Source: Candidatus Poribacteria bacterium (GTDB taxonomy: Bacteria; Poribacteria; WGA-4E; WGA-3G). From it: a stretch of DNA of 41,491 nucleotides. Under the pieces are notes generated by a model. That model made no database searches, was not told where the DNA came from, and was given only the letters and a program-made list of their open reading frames with translations. Every line of letters starts with the position of its first letter. Within the stretch, counting starts at the first letter, position 1. Shown piece after piece: positions 34,299 through 41,491 of the stretch. The position numbers and the translations under genes were made by a program. The DNA is taken from assembly GCA_022394755.1 (NCBI GenBank), contig JAGFCA010000002.1, positions 1-41,491 of the forward strand, in the 5' to 3' direction.

Positions 34299-34414
34299 TG
34301 AGGGTATTAATCAATAATGATATTTTCAACAAGCTATAAAGTTCTGACTTCTATTGACCTGTCCTTTTCAAGTATAAGAACTTCGTCATATCATGCTATC
34401 AGTTAATACCCTCA
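34299..34414. repeat. 116-bp nested inverted repeat (MITE-like or structured RNA)
   Basis: The outer arms TGAGGGTATTAA (34299-34310) and TTAATACCCTCA (34403-34414) are perfect 12-bp inverted repeats. Inside them ATGATAT (34317-34323) pairs with ATATCAT (34388-34394), and AAGTTCT (34339-34345) with AGAACTT (34377-34383). The whole could fold into one long interrupted hairpin. It lies in the 34235-34584 gap, which has no gene. Confidence 0.5.
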
Positions 34415-34584
34415 ATACCTTCGCCAAAAACAGGCGGTTCTTCAAAAGTTAAGAAAATTATCTATGAACTCTGAGATGAATCCTGCAATGTGTAGATGGA
34501 TCAGAGGGTTAGCCTTTACCCGTATTTTGCTTAGAATATCCTAAGTTCAGTCTCTTAAACCTCTTCCATAAAGGAGTTTAAACT

Positions 34585-35267
34585 ATGAAAGCCTATAAAG
34601 CCTATATTATAACTTGTACTGTCATCGTCATTGCCAGCATTGGATTTAGGCTTTATATCAGGTATGACACACAGAAATTTATCGGAAGTCTCCCAAAAGT
34701 ACCCTCCAAAGAAGAAATGTCTTCATCCCCTCGTAATGACTCTCTGCTACAGTCACGGACTGAACAAGGGTTCCCAAACAAACCGAACAAGATCACGCAC
34801 ATCACCATGCCACACCAGATGAAACTCCTCAAACATTAGATGGACCTGAAACACAGAATGGACCAAGTCCTGTTCGCGTGCATTCTGATACCCGACAGAC
34901 AAAACAAGCTGCCAAAAAACTAACGCGGAAACTTCACTATGACGATATGACAACAGACCAAAAAATCGTGAAGTTAAGACGCTGGCTCGTTGAGAATCAT
35001 GAGAACAAAGCAGAAATAGAGGAATATTTAACATTGGAGAGAATGTATATAGAGAGTATGGTAAATCTCCCTAACAATTTGGTGGTATTAGACATGCACA
35101 TAGACGATCAAGTCAGGCGTGCAGAGCTTCTTGTAAAACTCTATCCAAATAATGGAAACGAGGGATTCCTCCGCAGGACACTTGAAATAAAAGCAAAAAT
35201 AGAGGCAGGAGAAATCATACCTATGAACGAGTTTCCAAAAGAGTACTGGCATGAAGTAAGTCAATAA
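34585..35267 (+). pseudogene. TM-anchored protein split by a minus-one frameshift
   Basis: The first part (84 codons from ATG 34585, AAGGAG-type Shine-Dalgarno) has a TM helix at 6-25 (AYIITCTVIVIASIGFRLYI) and a polar linker. It ends at TAG 34837-34839. The second part, one frame back, is open from 34764 and runs DHAHHHATPDETPQTLDGPE into a helical domain (DQKIVKLRRWLVENHENK, LEIKAKIEAGEIIPMNEF). Together they make about 227 aa with the same anchor-linker-domain layout as 32315-33073. The in-frame heptamer C-CCA-AAC (34773-34779) lies in the overlap and is a possible slip site; a lost base is the simpler reading. Confidence 0.6.
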
Positions 35268-35377
35268 CCTTAGTCAATACCTTCGGCAATTATCAGGAAT
35301 TGCACAGGATAATAGAGATTTGATGTGGTGAATTAAGATTCCATTTATCACTTTTCTCTTCCTCTTCTGTAGGCGGG

Positions 35378-35493
35378 GAATGCCTAAATGGCATTCATAC
35401 CGTTGATTCCTGGATTCCGATCCCTATCCTTCAAGATCCTGTTCCCACCCTCGGCGTAATCCGAGAAGTCCGTGTAATCTGTGATTCAGACAA
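35378..35493 (+). repeat. Hairpin and degenerate 9-nt tandem repeats
   Basis: GAATGCC-TAAAT-GGCATTC forms a 7-bp stem (35378-35396). Further on, TAATCCGAG, AAGTCCGTG and TAATCTGTG follow head to tail (35457-35483) and run into ATTCAGACAA. Upstream ATTCC/ATCC units suggest more decayed copies. It fills most of the gene-free stretch 35268-35666. Confidence 0.4.
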
Positions 35494-35587
35494 CTCAAAC
35501 AAACATAAAAATAAACTTTTCTCACTAAATTGAGACCTAAGGTGACAATTTACTTACATACCCACACCACAACACCATTTATTTCAC

Positions 35588-35615
35588 TTGACTTTTTTCT
35601 CAAATTGACTAATAT
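35588..35615 (+). promoter_or_regulatory. Candidate promoter of the aldo/keto reductase
   Basis: TTGACT (35588-35593), 16 bp, TAATAT (35610-35615). A short open frame (ATG 35636, 20 codons) with its own AAAGGAG overlaps the reductase start in another frame and could couple translation, but may be chance. Confidence 0.35.
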
Positions 35616-35666
35616 GAACAATAAAAAAGGAGTTTATGGGACTACTCGAAACCCATTTTTGGAGCA

Positions 35667-36434
35667 ATGGAAAACATCAAACTTGCATCAGGTCATGAAA
35701 TACCAATATTAGGTTTAGGAACATGGCAGCTCAAAGGTAAACAGTGTGAGGATATAACTAAAATTGCAATCGAAATGGGATATACCCATATTGATACGGC
35801 GTGGATGTATGAAAACCAACAAGAAATTGGAAATGCTCTACGTGAGATTCGTGTAGACCGTGAAGAACTCTTCATCACAACTAAGATTTGGCACACACAC
35901 CTCAAACATGATGAGGTATTATCACAGTTTGAGGTATGTATGAATGATCTACAGATGGATTATGTTGATATGCTCCTAATCCATTGGCCAAGCGAAACTG
36001 TACCATTTGAGGAGACATTTGCTGCTTTCCAAGCAATATATGATGCAGGAAAAGTAAGAAGCATCGGTATAAGCAATTTTAGTATTGAGCAGGTTGATAA
36101 AGCTTGCGAGGTATCCGAACTTCCAATTTGTACGAATCAGGTTGAGTATCACGTCCGTAATAACAAAGAGGACTTACGGAAACATTGTCAAGAACGTAAC
36201 ATTCCTATAACTGCACATAGACCACTCGCAGTAGGAAATCTCGCTGGAGATGAAGAATTATCAGAAATAGGGAATAAACACGGAAAGACAGCTGCACAAG
36301 TAGCACTCCGATGGTTGGTACAAAAAGGTATTATCACAATTCCAAAATCGGGTTCGGAGCCACATTTACGTGAAAATTTAGAGATCTTCGATTGGCAGTT
36401 AACAGCAGCAGAAATGCAGACTCTCGAACAGTAA
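35667..36434 (+). CDS. Aldo/keto reductase
   Basis: 255 aa, single-domain AKR barrel. It has the complete catalytic tetrad Asp43, Tyr48 (HIDTAWMYENQQEIG), Lys73 (ITTKIW) and His106 (LLIHWP). The GKVRSIGISNF strand and the C-terminal TIPKSGS motif bind NADPH. It reduces aldehydes or ketones; the closest types are 2,5-diketo-gluconate reductase-like AKR5 enzymes. It precedes an LLM flavin enzyme by 46 bp, likely in the same transcript. The Shine-Dalgarno spacing is poor (GGAG 2 nt before ATG). Confidence 0.93.
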   Translation: MENIKLASGHEIPILGLGTWQLKGKQCEDITKIAIEMGYTHIDTAWMYENQQEIGNALREIRVDREELFITTKIWHTHLKHDEVLSQFEVCMNDLQMDYVDMLLIHWPSETVPFEETFAAFQAIYDAGKVRSIGISNFSIEQVDKACEVSELPICTNQVEYHVRNNKEDLRKHCQERNIPITAHRPLAVGNLAGDEELSEIGNKHGKTAAQVALRWLVQKGIITIPKSGSEPHLRENLEIFDWQLTAAEMQTLEQ

Positions 36435-36480
36435 TAAACATATAATAACTTTGTAATTAGGAAGGAAATAATATAATCGA

Positions 36481-37764
36481 ATGAAATTTGGTCTGTTTTA
36501 TGAACACCAAATTCCCCGTCCTTGGAACGATGGGGCGGAACACAAACTTTTCCAAGATGCTTTAGAACAGGTAGAACTTGCTGATAAACTCGGTTTTGAC
36601 CATATCTGGGAGGTAGAACACCACTTTCTTGAGGAGTATTCACACTCCTCTGCTCCTGAAGTATTTCTCGCAGCATGTAGCCAACGCACAAAACAAATAC
36701 GGTTGGGACATGGCATTGTTCTGATGCCACCCGCATATAATCATCCTGCCCGTGTTGCCGAACGTATTGCCACACTTGACTTGGTATCAAACGGACGCGT
36801 AGAATGGGGTACAGGCGAATCCGCTTCACATATAGAACTGGGAGGATTCAACGTTGACCCAAAATGCAAACGCGAAATGTGGGAAGAATGCACGCGAGAA
36901 ACTGCAAAGATGATGACACAATCACCTTATGCAGGATATGACGGTAAACATTTCTCTATGCCATCGCGTAATGTTGTCCCAAAACCTCTCCAAACACCTC
37001 ATCCGCCACCATGGGTAGCTTGTTCCAGTCGAGACAGTCTACGATTTGCTGCGAAACACGGGTTAGGTGCTTTAACATTCGCCTTCGTTGATGCTACAGA
37101 AGCACAATTCTGGGTAGAGGAATATTATGATATATTCGAAAGCGAGTGTACTCCACTAACACAAAGGGTAAATCCAAATATCGCTATGGTATCAGGTTTT
37201 TCTTGTCATGAAGATGAAAATACAGCAGTTGAACGCGGTTTAGAAGGTTTTCGCTTCTTCAGATTTGCCCTTGCACACTACTACTATAACGGATCACAAA
37301 TCCCCGGTGAAACTGATATTTGGAAGCTTTTCAAACAATCTGAACAAGAATCGGCTGGAGAACGCGCAGGAATTGGAACGCCTGACCAAGTCCGCGAACA
37401 TTTAGAAATTATGGAAAAAGCAGGTGTTGATCAAGTCGTATTTATTCAACAGGCTGGAATGAATCAACATGAAGACATTTGTGACGCATTAGAACTCTTT
37501 GCTGATAAAGTATTGCCAGATTTTAAAGCACGGGATACTAAACATCAGAAAAAAAAGAATGAACGTCTTGCAGAAGCAATAGAAACTGCAGATACACGTA
37601 AACCCGAATTATCCTCTCTAAAGAATATCCCTCTTGTAGATTCTTACCCTATACTAAAGAAGAAACTTGAGGAAAAAACTGAAGAAGTAGACGAACCTGA
37701 AATGAGTGAAGATGGAAAGAAGTTTCTGAATTCTATTGAGGGTGGAACCCGACAGAAGTCGTAA
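36481..37764 (+). CDS. LLM-class flavin-dependent oxidoreductase
   Basis: 427 aa. Bacterial-luciferase-like TIM barrel: MKFGLFYEHQIP, GFDHIWEVEHHFLEEYS, LGHGIVLMPPAYNHPARVAE and GRVEWGTGES, with GTPDQVREHLE near the end of the barrel. Such enzymes use reduced FMN (or F420) with oxygen to oxidise organic substrates. Residues from about 345 to 427 are a charged, probably unstructured tail not typical of the family. AAGGAA lies upstream of the ATG. The substrate is unknown; the reductase beside it may act in the same pathway. Confidence 0.9.
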   Translation: MKFGLFYEHQIPRPWNDGAEHKLFQDALEQVELADKLGFDHIWEVEHHFLEEYSHSSAPEVFLAACSQRTKQIRLGHGIVLMPPAYNHPARVAERIATLDLVSNGRVEWGTGESASHIELGGFNVDPKCKREMWEECTRETAKMMTQSPYAGYDGKHFSMPSRNVVPKPLQTPHPPPWVACSSRDSLRFAAKHGLGALTFAFVDATEAQFWVEEYYDIFESECTPLTQRVNPNIAMVSGFSCHEDENTAVERGLEGFRFFRFALAHYYYNGSQIPGETDIWKLFKQSEQESAGERAGIGTPDQVREHLEIMEKAGVDQVVFIQQAGMNQHEDICDALELFADKVLPDFKARDTKHQKKKNERLAEAIETADTRKPELSSLKNIPLVDSYPILKKKLEEKTEEVDEPEMSEDGKKFLNSIEGGTRQKS

Positions 37765-37789
37765 TACTAACGGATGAAGGACTGGCATA

Positions 37790-39226
37790 ATGAAAAACGT
37801 ATTAGTTATTGACGACGATGAGAAGATCTGTTGGGCATTTACTCAGTTCCTTGAAAGTGAAAACTATAATCCTACAATAGCAAACAGTGCTGAAGAAGGG
37901 TTACGACGCATCGAATCTGATAAGCCAGATGTCGTTCTACTTGATGTAAATCTTCCAGGGATGAACGGATTAGAGGCTTTATCAGAAATAAAAACCCACC
38001 ACCCATGGGTAATTGTGGTCATTATTACTGCCTACGATGACGTGGAAACCACAATTGAAGCAATGCGTCTTCAAGCCTTCGATTTTGTGCCAAAACCAAT
38101 CGACTTAGATGTTGTAAAAAGCGTCCTTGAACGTGCATTTCGAACCCAGTCTGTTAGAAGCACTTTACCAGATGAGTCAGATGAGTCTACTGAACAAACA
38201 GGACACAGGCTCGTAGGTAAAAGTGAGCAGATGCGAGAGATTTACAAACTCATCGGGGTGATGGCGAGTAATACAACTACTGTGCTAATTGAAGGAGAAA
38301 CAGGTACAGGAAAAGATCTTGTTGCCCGCGCAATTCATGCTGGTAGTGAACGGAAAGATATGCCGTTCATCCCTGTTGACTGTGGTGCTCTTCCTGATGA
38401 ATTATTAGAAAGCGAATTATTCGGGTACGAAGCAGGTGCTTTTACGGGGGCTAAAGCACAAGGAAAACCGGGACGTTTTGAATTAGCAAATGGTGGCACT
38501 ATTTTCCTTGATGAAGTTGCCAATATGACACCAGCACTTCAGGTTAAGTTGCTTCGTACATTGCAAACACAAGAAATCGAAAGGTTAGGTGGAACGAAAA
38601 CACTCAATATTGATGTCCGGGTTATCGCAGCATCAAATCAAGAACTTACCGAAATGGTTAAACTGGGTGAATTCAGAGCTGATCTGTATTACCGATTCAA
38701 ACGTATCTCATTACACCTACCACCACTACGAGAACGCCAAGAAGACATACCTTTGCTTGTAAATCATTTTTTACAACTGATCCAATCCGAACTCGGTAAA
38801 CCGATACGCGGTATTTCTGAAGAAGGTATGAACCTAATTCAGAATTATAACTGGCCCGGTAATGTACGTGAATTAGAAAATTGCCTTAGAAGTGCTGCTA
38901 CTTTGTCACGATCAGATGTAATTCTTCCCGATGATATACCCACCGAAATACACAATCCTCAAGAAATAGATAATTCTGATAATGCACAGTTAGAGAATTC
39001 CCTCAAGTCAGTCTTACGCAATATTACAAAAACTGCGATAAATGATGGTAGTAAGCAATTATACGATGACGTTGTGGGGCTTATGGATAAGGTTTTGATT
39101 GAACTGGCATTAGCTGAATGCTCAGACAATCATAGTAAAACAGCTGACTTACTCGGTATGAGTCGGACAACCCTTTTAAAGAAAATGAAACAGCAGAGTA
39201 AAAGTGACGGAGATAGTGCTATATGA
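37790..39226 (+). CDS. NtrC-type sigma54-dependent response regulator
   Basis: 478 aa. Receiver domain 1-115 with the acidic pocket D8-D10, phospho-site Asp52, Thr80 and Lys102. The AAA+ domain follows, with Walker A GETGTGKD (169-176), the sigma54-contacting GAFTGA (216-221) and Walker B GGTIFLDE. The arginine finger region and NWPGNVRELENCLRSA are present. A Fis-type helix-turn-helix closes the protein (HSKTADLLGMSRTTLLKKM). It activates sigma54 promoters when phosphorylated. No histidine kinase is next to it, so the cognate sensor is elsewhere. AAGGA lies 8 nt before the ATG. It overlaps the next gene by ATGA. Confidence 0.95.
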   Translation: MKNVLVIDDDEKICWAFTQFLESENYNPTIANSAEEGLRRIESDKPDVVLLDVNLPGMNGLEALSEIKTHHPWVIVVIITAYDDVETTIEAMRLQAFDFVPKPIDLDVVKSVLERAFRTQSVRSTLPDESDESTEQTGHRLVGKSEQMREIYKLIGVMASNTTTVLIEGETGTGKDLVARAIHAGSERKDMPFIPVDCGALPDELLESELFGYEAGAFTGAKAQGKPGRFELANGGTIFLDEVANMTPALQVKLLRTLQTQEIERLGGTKTLNIDVRVIAASNQELTEMVKLGEFRADLYYRFKRISLHLPPLRERQEDIPLLVNHFLQLIQSELGKPIRGISEEGMNLIQNYNWPGNVRELENCLRSAATLSRSDVILPDDIPTEIHNPQEIDNSDNAQLENSLKSVLRNITKTAINDGSKQLYDDVVGLMDKVLIELALAECSDNHSKTADLLGMSRTTLLKKMKQQSKSDGDSAI

Positions 39227-39936
39227 ATCCTTGGATACGAATTGCTCATCGAGGGGCATCAGGAATCGCCCCGGAAAACACAATCGCGGCTTTCAAGAAG
39301 GCGATTGAAATTGGAGTGGATGCAGTTGAACTTGATCTGCAAGGCACAGCAGACGGAGAGGTTGTCGTAATTCACGATGCGTCATTAGATAGAACAACCG
39401 ACCAATCCGGACAAATCAAAGATAGCTCCTTAGAAACAATTAAACAGGCAGATGCCGGAACATGGTTTGATACCAAATTTGCGGGAGAATCTGTACCGAC
39501 ACTTGCTGAAGCATTAGTGGCTATAGCAGATAATGCTATAGCCCTATTGGAAATAAAAGATGTCTCTGTAACCGAATCAGTTGTCAGGATAGTTCAAAAG
39601 ATGGACATGGTTGAACAGTCCGTTATTATTTCCTTCAATTCCTCAGCTATACAGACAGTTCGTTCCTTAGAACCGCGTCTACCCACCGGTTATATAATTG
39701 GTAGTAAAGAAAACATCCAACCAATTCAATTGTGTCAACAACTCGGTTTACTTGGTAGTAATCTGCTGAATGTTGATCACAGACTGGTTACAGAGGATTT
39801 CATATACGAAATACGTCGTCGTGGGATTACATTGTGGTGTTGGACCGTTGACGATATGGATCGTATGCGTGAATTACAAGAATTCGGCATTCAAGGTATA
39901 ACATCTAACCGTCCTGAGTATTTTTCGCAGGTTTAG
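39223..39936 (+). CDS. Glycerophosphodiester phosphodiesterase
   Basis: 237 aa, a compact GDPD barrel. The metal and catalytic residues are visible: RIAHRGASGIAPENT (His9, Arg10, Glu18), VELDLQGTADG (Glu36, Asp38) and VVIHDASLDRTT (His51). C-terminal CWTVDDMDRM and GIQGITSNRPEYF match the family. It cleaves glycerophosphodiesters to glycerol-3-phosphate and an alcohol. There is no signal peptide, so it is probably cytoplasmic. Its ATG overlaps the stop of the NtrC-type gene (ATGA), and its tail overlaps the convergent flippase by 32 bp. Confidence 0.94.
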   Translation: MNPWIRIAHRGASGIAPENTIAAFKKAIEIGVDAVELDLQGTADGEVVVIHDASLDRTTDQSGQIKDSSLETIKQADAGTWFDTKFAGESVPTLAEALVAIADNAIALLEIKDVSVTESVVRIVQKMDMVEQSVIISFNSSAIQTVRSLEPRLPTGYIIGSKENIQPIQLCQQLGLLGSNLLNVDHRLVTEDFIYEIRRRGITLWCWTVDDMDRMRELQEFGIQGITSNRPEYFSQV

Positions 39937-41233
39937 CATTACGCCAGAATTCAACAGCGATATATGCCAATATTGGATATGAGAGTATCGTTGTTGACCA
40001 TGCAATTCCTTCCAAACCCCAATATCGCATAAAAAGCCAATTGCAAATCGGATTAAAAACGAGTCTTATTAGCGTTGCTGTAACTACCTTATTATGATTT
40101 TGACTTGCTAAATGAGCGCGTATCAGCAACCTACTAATTAATCTTGGGAGCGTCCCTATTAGAAATATTCCGAATAGAGATGCAATATGTAATTGTCCGT
40201 CTAAAGACAATTTCCCATGACCATAAAAAATCCTCACGATATTTGTTCTGAAAATGTAGAGTCCAACAAGTAGGGGCACCATCAAGACAATTACAACTGC
40301 AACCCCCCTCCATACACTCTGTTTTAACTGTGTCTCGTCTTTCGATGAAAACACCTTTGCCCAATGTGAAAGCAGAACTGGCATCGCTCCACTGGTAAGG
40401 GTTTCAGGAATAGCACCTAACCGAAGGGCATAATCAAGTTTTGACACTGAACCTGGTCCTAAACTACTTGCCATCCCTCTATCTACAACTGGATTCAAAC
40501 CGTCTGAGATAGCTGCCCCCATCATCATAAGAGTTTGCCTTAGAAATTGTGTGGCATACGCAATTGTGTCTGTATCTCGTACTTTTTTTGGAAGATAAAA
40601 TAGGTTGTAGAAGGGAAGTTCTAATACAACACCGCAACGAAAAAGTAATACTATCGTTTGGAATAGTTCGCCTATTATTAAAGCAAGTGGAATGCTATAC
40701 CAACTGATATATTCTTTAGACAGAAAGATTATTGTGATTACAAGGATAGAGGAAAGACATTGTACAATTAAGGGAAAATGAAATACATGGTATGTATCTA
40801 AGACAGCCTTCAGCATCCATCGAATAGAAGCGATAACTGTGAAGATATAAAAGCCAACAACTATACCAAATATTGTCGTTAATGTTAATCCCGCATTAGG
40901 AAAAAACAGCTGAGAAATTCCCCAGGTAGTAGCGACTAAAAGTCCACAGCCCCATGGCATCATCCTAATATAACGATGAAAAATGGATTGAACACATAAC
41001 TGTGCTGCAGTTACACCTTTCTCACGCGCTTCCGCTAACAACGGAACAAGAACTGAATATGCTGAAGCGGAACTTAGCAACCCTATCAGGAATACTGCAA
41101 TACCCCAATAATAGTAAATGAAATCCATCTCCGCTGTATCACCAAACCAATTGGCAAGGACTACATAAATGAGAAATACTCCCGCACGACCGAGAAGATT
41201 AAGGGGTGTAACAAGAAGGATGTTTTTTAACAT
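39905..41233 (-). CDS. MurJ/MviN-like lipid flippase
   Basis: 442 aa, about 12 predicted TM helices, in the MOP exporter superfamily. The N-terminus (LNLLGRAGVFLIYVVLANWF) and the mid-protein segment with DYALRLGAIPETLTSGAMPVL are MurJ/MviN-like. It is shorter than typical MurJ (around 500 aa or more) by roughly the last two helices. It may flip lipid II or an undecaprenyl-linked glycan. Gene order does not show which. The start at 41233 has no evident Shine-Dalgarno. Confidence 0.82.
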   Translation of the reverse strand: MLKNILLVTPLNLLGRAGVFLIYVVLANWFGDTAEMDFIYYYWGIAVFLIGLLSSASAYSVLVPLLAEAREKGVTAAQLCVQSIFHRYIRMMPWGCGLLVATTWGISQLFFPNAGLTLTTIFGIVVGFYIFTVIASIRWMLKAVLDTYHVFHFPLIVQCLSSILVITIIFLSKEYISWYSIPLALIIGELFQTIVLLFRCGVVLELPFYNLFYLPKKVRDTDTIAYATQFLRQTLMMMGAAISDGLNPVVDRGMASSLGPGSVSKLDYALRLGAIPETLTSGAMPVLLSHWAKVFSSKDETQLKQSVWRGVAVVIVLMVPLLVGLYIFRTNIVRIFYGHGKLSLDGQLHIASLFGIFLIGTLPRLISRLLIRAHLASQNHNKVVTATLIRLVFNPICNWLFMRYWGLEGIAWSTTILSYPILAYIAVEFWRNAKPAKNTQDG

Positions 41234-41253
41234 GAATAGGTGGGTTTAGTGAA

Positions 41254-41281
41254 ATTATATCGGAACGAAGTAATCAGTAAA
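41254..41281 (-). promoter_or_regulatory. Candidate promoter of the flippase gene
   Basis: Minus strand: TTTACT (41276-41281), 16 bp, TATAAT (41254-41259). The leader would be about 14 nt. The remaining sequence to the window end has only an ACAGTGT/ACACTGT inverted pair (41370-41397) and no gene. Confidence 0.45.
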
Positions 41282-41491
41282 CAGCAGTATAATATACCAT
41301 AAACAAGGAAACATTTCACATCATTTCAGTTCTGTTTGAAGCGGGTGTGTAAACTTTTTGGCAAATTACAACAGTGTATCAGAATATATCTACAACACTG
41401 TCTTGATTCATAGGCTTCAATTTATGAATTCTGCTCATTGTAGAAGGGATCTCCAAATCCTGACTCCTTGTATTTCCGCAAGCTCCAGAGG

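Noticed and set aside
35530..35712. 60-codon open frame overlapping the aldo/keto reductase start
   Set aside because: It covers the candidate promoter and Shine-Dalgarno of the reductase and ends inside it; shadow frame.
37790..39226. Sigma54 promoters as targets of the NtrC-type regulator in this window
   Set aside because: TGGCAC-type hits were all inside coding sequence and lacked the TTGC partner at the right distance.
39905..39936. 32-bp tail overlap of GDPD and flippase as a regulatory antisense pair
   Set aside because: Short convergent overlaps are common in compact genomes; nothing else supports regulation.

Overview
Organism. This looks like an AT-rich (roughly 40% GC by eye) uncultured bacterium of the kind found in marine particles or sponges. 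Five Gfo/Idh/MocA dehydrogenases, two sulfatases, a WD40 protein and several TM-anchored low-complexity proteins lie in one 41 kb stretch, next to a two-subunit 2-oxoacid:ferredoxin oxidoreductase and a Ccm cytochrome c maturation operon. That mix recalls Candidatus Poribacteria or a related PVC/Latescibacteria-like lineage. This is an inference from gene content, not a placement.

Layout. 1-2303 (minus): 2-oxoacid:ferredoxin oxidoreductase, KorA with the start of KorB, behind a good sigma70 promoter. 2562-8056 (minus): a six-gene cytochrome c maturation operon, ccmE-ccmF-ccmH-ccmI-like, then a carboxypeptidase-regulatory-like membrane protein and a HEAT-repeat protein. CcmE is the cysteine variant. 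8100-12762 (plus): a DHDPS/NAL-family aldolase and three Gfo/Idh/MocA oxidoreductases, probably one catabolic unit, closed by a 36-bp perfect palindrome. 12934-13936 (minus): two small envelope proteins, one frameshifted in its signal peptide. 14126-19085 (plus): a VWA/GATase-like membrane protein, a sulfatase and a MoxR ATPase. argG (minus) follows, possibly with a leaderless mRNA, then a second sulfatase (plus). 22348-24435: one promoter drives a CAU-anticodon tRNA, tilS and hpt. 24505-28673: a di-haem cytochrome, a lipoprotein, a LysM-M23 peptidase and a fusion of a PorV-like barrel with a lytic transglycosylase domain. 28683-31050: two more Gfo/Idh/MocA genes, ending at a MITE-like element. 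31330-31547 (minus): tRNA-Leu(UAA) and tRNA-fMet under a near-consensus promoter. 32086-35493: an accessory segment of different base composition with three single-base frameshifts, inverted repeats and short tandem repeats. 35588-41281: aldo/keto reductase, LLM flavin oxidoreductase, an NtrC-type regulator overlapping a GDPD, and a convergent MurJ/MviN-like flippase.

How it fits together. The Ccm operon would mature periplasmic cytochromes such as the di-haem protein at 24582. The sulfatases, aldolase, AKR, LLM protein and Gfo/Idh/MocA enzymes suggest breakdown of sulfated or unusual carbohydrates. Most single-copy genes are intact. Damage is concentrated at 32-35 kb and in one signal peptide at 13.9 kb, always at short homopolymers, so relaxed selection and sequencing error must be separated before those loci are interpreted.
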